A DNA stretch of 64,000 nucleotides from Symbiodinium natans (lineage: Eukaryota > Sar > Dinophyceae > Suessiales > Symbiodiniaceae): contig CAJNDS010002178.1 of the NCBI GenBank assembly GCA_905221605.1, positions 341,693 to 405,692 on the forward strand. Reading direction: 5' to 3'. Below the pieces are notes generated by a model that saw only the letters and a list, made by a program, of their open reading frames with translations, was not told where the DNA came from and ran no database searches. The translations under genes and the position numbers were made by a program. Below, one piece after another: positions 59,704 to 64,000 of this stretch. Position 1 is the first letter of the stretch, and each line of letters begins with the position of its first letter.

Positions 59704-61195
59704 TAAACCCTAAACCCTAAACCCTAACCCTTCAGTTACAAGGCTGTCTCTCAAAGCGCTTAAAATCCTAAACCCTCTAAGCCCGCAGCCCGATAACCTA
59801 AGCCCCAAGCCCTAAGGCCCTACGCCCTAAACCCTAAGCCCTAAACCCTAAGCCCTAAACCCTAAACCCTAAACCCTAAACCCTAAACCCTAAACCCTAA
59901 ACCCTAAACCCTAAACCCTAAACCCTAAACCCTAAACCTAAACCCTAAACCCTGAACCCTCCCTAAACCCCGAACCGCCATGGTTCAGAGTCTTTCCCTG
60001 CCATCCCCGCTGGCGCTGCCCGCGCCGCCCCCGGTGGCGCTCCTCCCCCGGCGCTCCGGGTCCGGCCCGTGGAAGGCGCATGGGTTTAGAAGTTTAGGGT
60101 TTGGGTTTAGAAGTTTAGGGTTTGGGGTTTAGGTTTAGGGTTTGGGCGCTGGGGTTTCGGGTTTAGGGTTTGGGGTTTGGGGTTTAGGTTTCGGGTTTAG
60201 GGTTTGGGATTTAGGTTTAGGGTTTGGGGGCTGGGGTTTCGGGTTTGGGGTTTGGGGTTTGGGGTTTAGGGTTCAGGGTTTGGGGTTTAGGGTTCAGGGT
60301 TTAGGGTTTAGGGTTCAGGGTTTAGCGTTTCCTCAGCCCATGCATCAGCAAAAGTCAACGAACGGCTCTTGGCATGTAGGCTTCGTGGGTTGAGGGGTTC
60401 AGCGGTTTCGGGGTGAAGGAACGTAGATTTGCTCAAGTCATGAACATGAAGCCATGTCATTTACCATGCATCATGCATCGACATTCTGGCAACTTAAGTT
60501 TGACAGCCCTTGGCAGCAGCTGAAAAAATGTGGCAAGCCTCTTCTACTCGCTGAGTCCCGAACCTTTCACCCCCGAAGTGCCAAAGCCCGTATTCTAGAC
60601 CCTAAACCCTAAACCCTAAACCCTAAACCCTAAACCCTAAACCCTAAACCCTAAACCCTAAACCCTAAACCCTAAACCCTAAACCCTAAACCCTAAACCC
60701 TAAACCCTAAACCCTAAACCCTAAACCCTAAACCCTAAACCCTAACCTAAACCCTAAACCTAAACCGAACCCTAACCCCTAAAAACCCTAAAACCCTGAA
60801 ACCCTCAAACCCCCTAAACCCTAAACCCTAAACCCTAAACCCTAAACCCTAAACCCTAAACCCTAAAAAACCCTAAACCCTAAACCCTCCTAAAGCCCTC
60901 TAAGCCGAAGCCAGGGGCTGCCCGGTCCATCGGCCGCTGCCGCGGCCGCCGTCGTGCTGTCCAGGTGGCGCCTGGGTAGATCTTGAGGGTTTCGGGTTTA
61001 GGGTTTAGGGTTTAGGGTTTAGGGCTTAGGGCTTGGGGCTGAGGGCTGAGGGTCTAGGGTTTAGGGCTTAGGGTTTAGGTTTAGGGCTAGGGTTTAGGGT
61101 TTAGGGGCTGGGGTTTAGGGTTTCGGGCTTGAGGGTTGGGGCTTAGTGCTTAGGGCTTAGGGTTTCGGGCTTAGGGTCTGGGGCTTGATGGGCAG

Positions 61196-61238
61196 TTACA
61201 AGAAGGATGTAGGGCAGCTGTACCTGGAACTCATCTGA
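61196..61238 (+). CDS. Unassigned terminal exon (YKKDVGQLYLELI, stop)
   Basis: After GGGCAG; 14 codons ending TGA, then ~200 bp of non-repetitive AT-richer DNA that could be a 3' untranslated region. Suggests a gene ends here. Confidence 0.45.
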
Positions 61239-61913
61239 AGCAGGGTTTACATTTCTGCTTTTGGTATAAGGTTCCCTTTTTAAATATTGGTGAGTCTATA
61301 CCTTCAATGTCCTTTTGGGGGTACAAGAAATATAAGCCCCACTTCATTTCAACTTGAAGAAAGGTACAGAAACCAACTCGGGTTTGAGTTTGGCGTTTGC
61401 TTTCGGGGCAGTTTAGATTTTAGAGTTTAGGGGTTTAGGGTTGAGCGGTGTCTAGCAGCGTCTCGCAGAGCAGTAGGAGTTTTGGGGTTAGCCACAGCTT
61501 TCTGAGCGGGGTTAGGTGGATTGGGGCTTAGGGTGTGGCTTTAGGCCTTCAATATCCATCCCTAACACGTCGTTACACGCAAAGCGACACGTGAGAGGCC
61601 CGTATCCCCGAACCCTGAAACCCTAACCCGAAACCCTCCCTTCCCTATTCGTCACGCCTTCCAACCCTAAACCCTAAACCCGAACCATAAACCTTATACC
61701 CTATTCCCTAAACCCTAAACCCCTAAACCCCTAAACCCCGAAACCCCTAAACCCTAAACCCTAAACCCTAAACCCTAAACCCTAAACCCTAAACCCCTAA
61801 ACCCTAAACCCCTAAACCCTAAACCCTAAACCCTAAACCCTAAACCCTAAACCCTTAACCCTTAACCCTTAACCCTTAACCCTTAAACCCTAAACCCTAA
61901 ACCCTAAACCATG

Positions 61914-61998
61914 GTCATCCCTGGGAGGTTGGCGGGCCCACGCCGCCTCCTGAGACGCTGCAGCACAGATGAGGGGGAGGCCAGGACCTTCCTGGACC
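61914..61998 (+). CDS. Unassigned exon-like island
   Basis: MVIPGRLAGPRRLLRRCSTD EGEARTFLDRSW, CCCTAAA on the left and TTTAGGG on the right. Confidence 0.3.
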
Positions 61999-62551
61999 GT
62001 TCTTGGGTTTGAGGTGGTAGGGTTTAGGGTTTAGGGTTTAGGGTTTAGGGTTTAGGGTTTAGGGTTTAGGGTTTAGGGTTTAGGGTTCAGGGTTCAGGGT
62101 TTAGGGTTTAGGGTTTAGGGTTTAGGGTTTAGGGTTTAGGGCTTAGGGTTTAGCGTTTAGGGTTTAGGGTTTCGGGTTTAGGGTTTAGGGTTTAGGGTTT
62201 GAGGGGGTAGGGTTTTAGGGTTTAGGGTTTAGGGTTCAGGGTTTAGGGCCTAGGGCTTATTGTTTGGGGTGGCTTGGGGCTTCGAAGCGTTTAGGGTTTA
62301 GAGACGTTTAGGGTTTAGGGGCTTGTGAACGCGTAGGGTTGAGGGTTGAAATCTTTTGTTTGTCATGGCCCTAATTGCTCTAGGGGTTCCCGCTGCCAGT
62401 CGTATGGGTATTTCCCAAAATAGGGGTAATTACCCCTTTTAGATCCCAAATAGAATAGGATCCCCTTCAAGGGACACCCAAAAAAGGGTTTCTAAACCCA
62501 CAACCTAAACCCTAAACCGAGACCCCCTAAACCCTAAACCCTAATTAATCC

Positions 62552-62749
62552 TGCTTTCGGAAACCGACGTATGAGTCGGCCCACAGTCCGAAGATACTGG
62601 AGATACTGGAAAGTGGCCGACCTTGCGTGAGCAGGGTGTGCCAGGTAGTGCGAAAGAATGTCTTGCGCACCACGTTTGTGGAAGAGACGGACATCTACTG
62701 CTCTGGGGCTGCTGTGGGCCGGAGATCCTCAGCAACACCACTCTTCTGA
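62552..62749 (+). CDS. Unassigned terminal exon candidate, 65 residues
   Basis: CFRKPTYESAHSPKILEILE then CQVVRKNVLRTTFVEETDIY and a TGA. This frame looks more protein-like than the overlapping plus and minus frames. Between two CCCTAAA stretches. Confidence 0.4.
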   Translation, partial: CFRKPTYESAHSPKILEILESGRPCVSRVCQVVRKNVLRTTFVEETDIYCSGAAVGRRSSATPLF

Positions 62750-63398
62750 TGTCGCGAATGCGGCGCATGTCTGCTACAGTAGTACCCTACCCTAAACCCA
62801 AAACCCTAAACCCTGATTCCTGAACCCTAGGCACTAAGCCTTAAACCCTAAACCCCCTAAACCCCCTAAACCCCAATCCCTTCATGCGATTCTTCGACCC
62901 CTTCCCTAGTATGAGAAAGGGCCGTCTTTGGGCTTGACACCCTAAACCCTAAACCCTAAACCCTAAACCCTAAACCCTAAACCCTAAACCCTAAACCCTA
63001 AACCCTAAACCCTAAACCCTAAACCCTAAACCCTAAACCCTAAACCCTAAACCCTAAACCCTAAACCCTAAACCAGGAGCTTTTGGGCGCAGGGATTTGG
63101 GATGTGGGCTGTGCTCGCTGGATTGTAGCCATAGGAATGATGGAATTCGGCACGTTTTCTCCCCCCCAAGCCTTAAAGGACGAGCTACAGGATTCGGGTG
63201 AGGGTCTAGGGTTTAGGGGCCTGAAAAGACTAAATGTACGTTTAGGGGTTAGGGTCTAGGGTTTAGGCTAGGGTTTTTGGGCTAGGGTTTTTGGGCTGCT
63301 TGAAGGTTTGGGTCTTAGGGTGAAGGCTGTAGGGTTTAGGGTTTAGGGTTTAGGGCTGTAGGGTTTAGGTTGTTTAGGGCTGACTTTGGCTTCAGGGT

Positions 63399-63476
63399 TT
63401 GAACGGCACGCAGCTTGGGGAACGAGTGGAGTTTCACGGATTCCTGGCCGTGATCTTGGCCCGAGAATCCTGCACC
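63399..63476 (+). CDS. Unassigned exon candidate (LGERVEFHGFLAVILARESC)
   Basis: Open island between TTTAGGG and CCCTAAA. Family unknown. The remaining 63480-64000 is degenerate telomeric repeat with one small island at about 63866-63912 (YFLWQSARAPRDLHT). Confidence 0.35.
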
Positions 63477-64000
63477 CTAAACGTTAGGATCCCAAGATCC
63501 CTAAAATTTGAACCCTAAACCCCATAAACTTTAACCCTAAACCCTAAACCCTTAACCCTAAACCCTAAATCCTGGACCCCATAAATTTTAAACCCTAAAC
63601 CACTCAACATGCATAGGGTGCTAGGGTTTCAAGAAGTAGGGTTTTAGGGGTTTAGGGTTTTTAGGGTTTTAGGGTTTCTGGTTTTAGGGTTTCAAAAAAT
63701 AGGGTTTTGGGGTTTTCAGGGTTTCAGAGTTTTAGGGTTGTAAGGGTTTTAAGGTTTTTTTAGGGTTTTAGGGTTTAGGGTTTTCGGGTTTTAGGTTTTA
63801 GGGCTTTAGGGTTTTAGGGGTTTAGGGCGGACAGTTTCTTGAGATTATAAAGTTTAGGGTGCAGGGTACTTCCTTTGGCAGAGTGCCCGAGCGCCCCGGG
63901 ATCTTCACACCTTTAGGGTTCAGGGTTTAAGGTTTGGGGTTTAGGGTTCAGGGTTTAGGGTTGCCACCCTGAGCAGCCTTCGCAACTAGCAAACCCTGAA

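Noticed and set aside
59524-59706. 60-codon PLK-repeat frame
   Set aside because: Product of the CCCTTGAAA satellite.

Overview
This window looks like nuclear DNA of a dinoflagellate; I cannot name the species. Three things point there: plant-type telomeric heptamers (TTTAGGG/CCCTAAA) scattered everywhere, an RCC1-repeat protein of a type I associate with dinoflagellates, and genes whose introns mostly begin with GC, sometimes GA, rather than GT. There are no operons, bacterial genes, tRNAs, rRNAs or CRISPR arrays that I can see.

At first sight the window is junk: well over a hundred telomere-like arrays in both orientations with short unique islands (60-150 bp) between them. Read closely, many islands are micro-exons of plus-strand genes and the arrays are the filling of their introns. 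I could join three genes. (1) A drug/metabolite-transporter-superfamily protein (C-terminal part), exons at 658-695, 1996-2067, 4268-4347, 5323-5378 and, less surely, 11238-11305. (2) An RCC1-repeat protein with an N-terminal ubiquitin-like region, start at 6056, four exons to about 8000; its three introns have flanking target-site-like duplications and two have terminal inverted repeats, i.e. they look like inserted introner elements. (3) A DNA ligase IV-like gene spread over about 30 kb (17746-47329), with some two dozen exons of roughly 19-71 nt whose phases fit and whose joined protein follows ligase IV from before motif IIIa through the OB fold, BRCT1 and the inter-BRCT (XRCC4-binding type) linker. 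Its N-terminus, including the catalytic lysine, was not found.

The arrays have a polarity: upstream of an exon they are usually CCCTAAA, downstream usually TTTAGGG. Thus a typical intron reads donor-TTTAGGG(n)...CCCTAAA(n)-acceptor, and its two ends could pair in RNA. Several short inverted-repeat element families (here A to G) also lie in introns, some with telomeric arrays inside them. A copia-like retroelement fragment (41308-41736), a 1.9 kb composite repeat (26710-28605), 9-bp satellites that fake open reading frames, (GA)n tracts, a GC-rich palindromic satellite (about 54090-54550) and a hairpin cluster (53690-53811) fill other introns or intergenic DNA.

From about 48 kb to the right end, islands continue with the same architecture but I could not join them into named genes; they are listed as unassigned exon candidates with low confidence. 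All family assignments rest on motif recognition by eye, without database searches.
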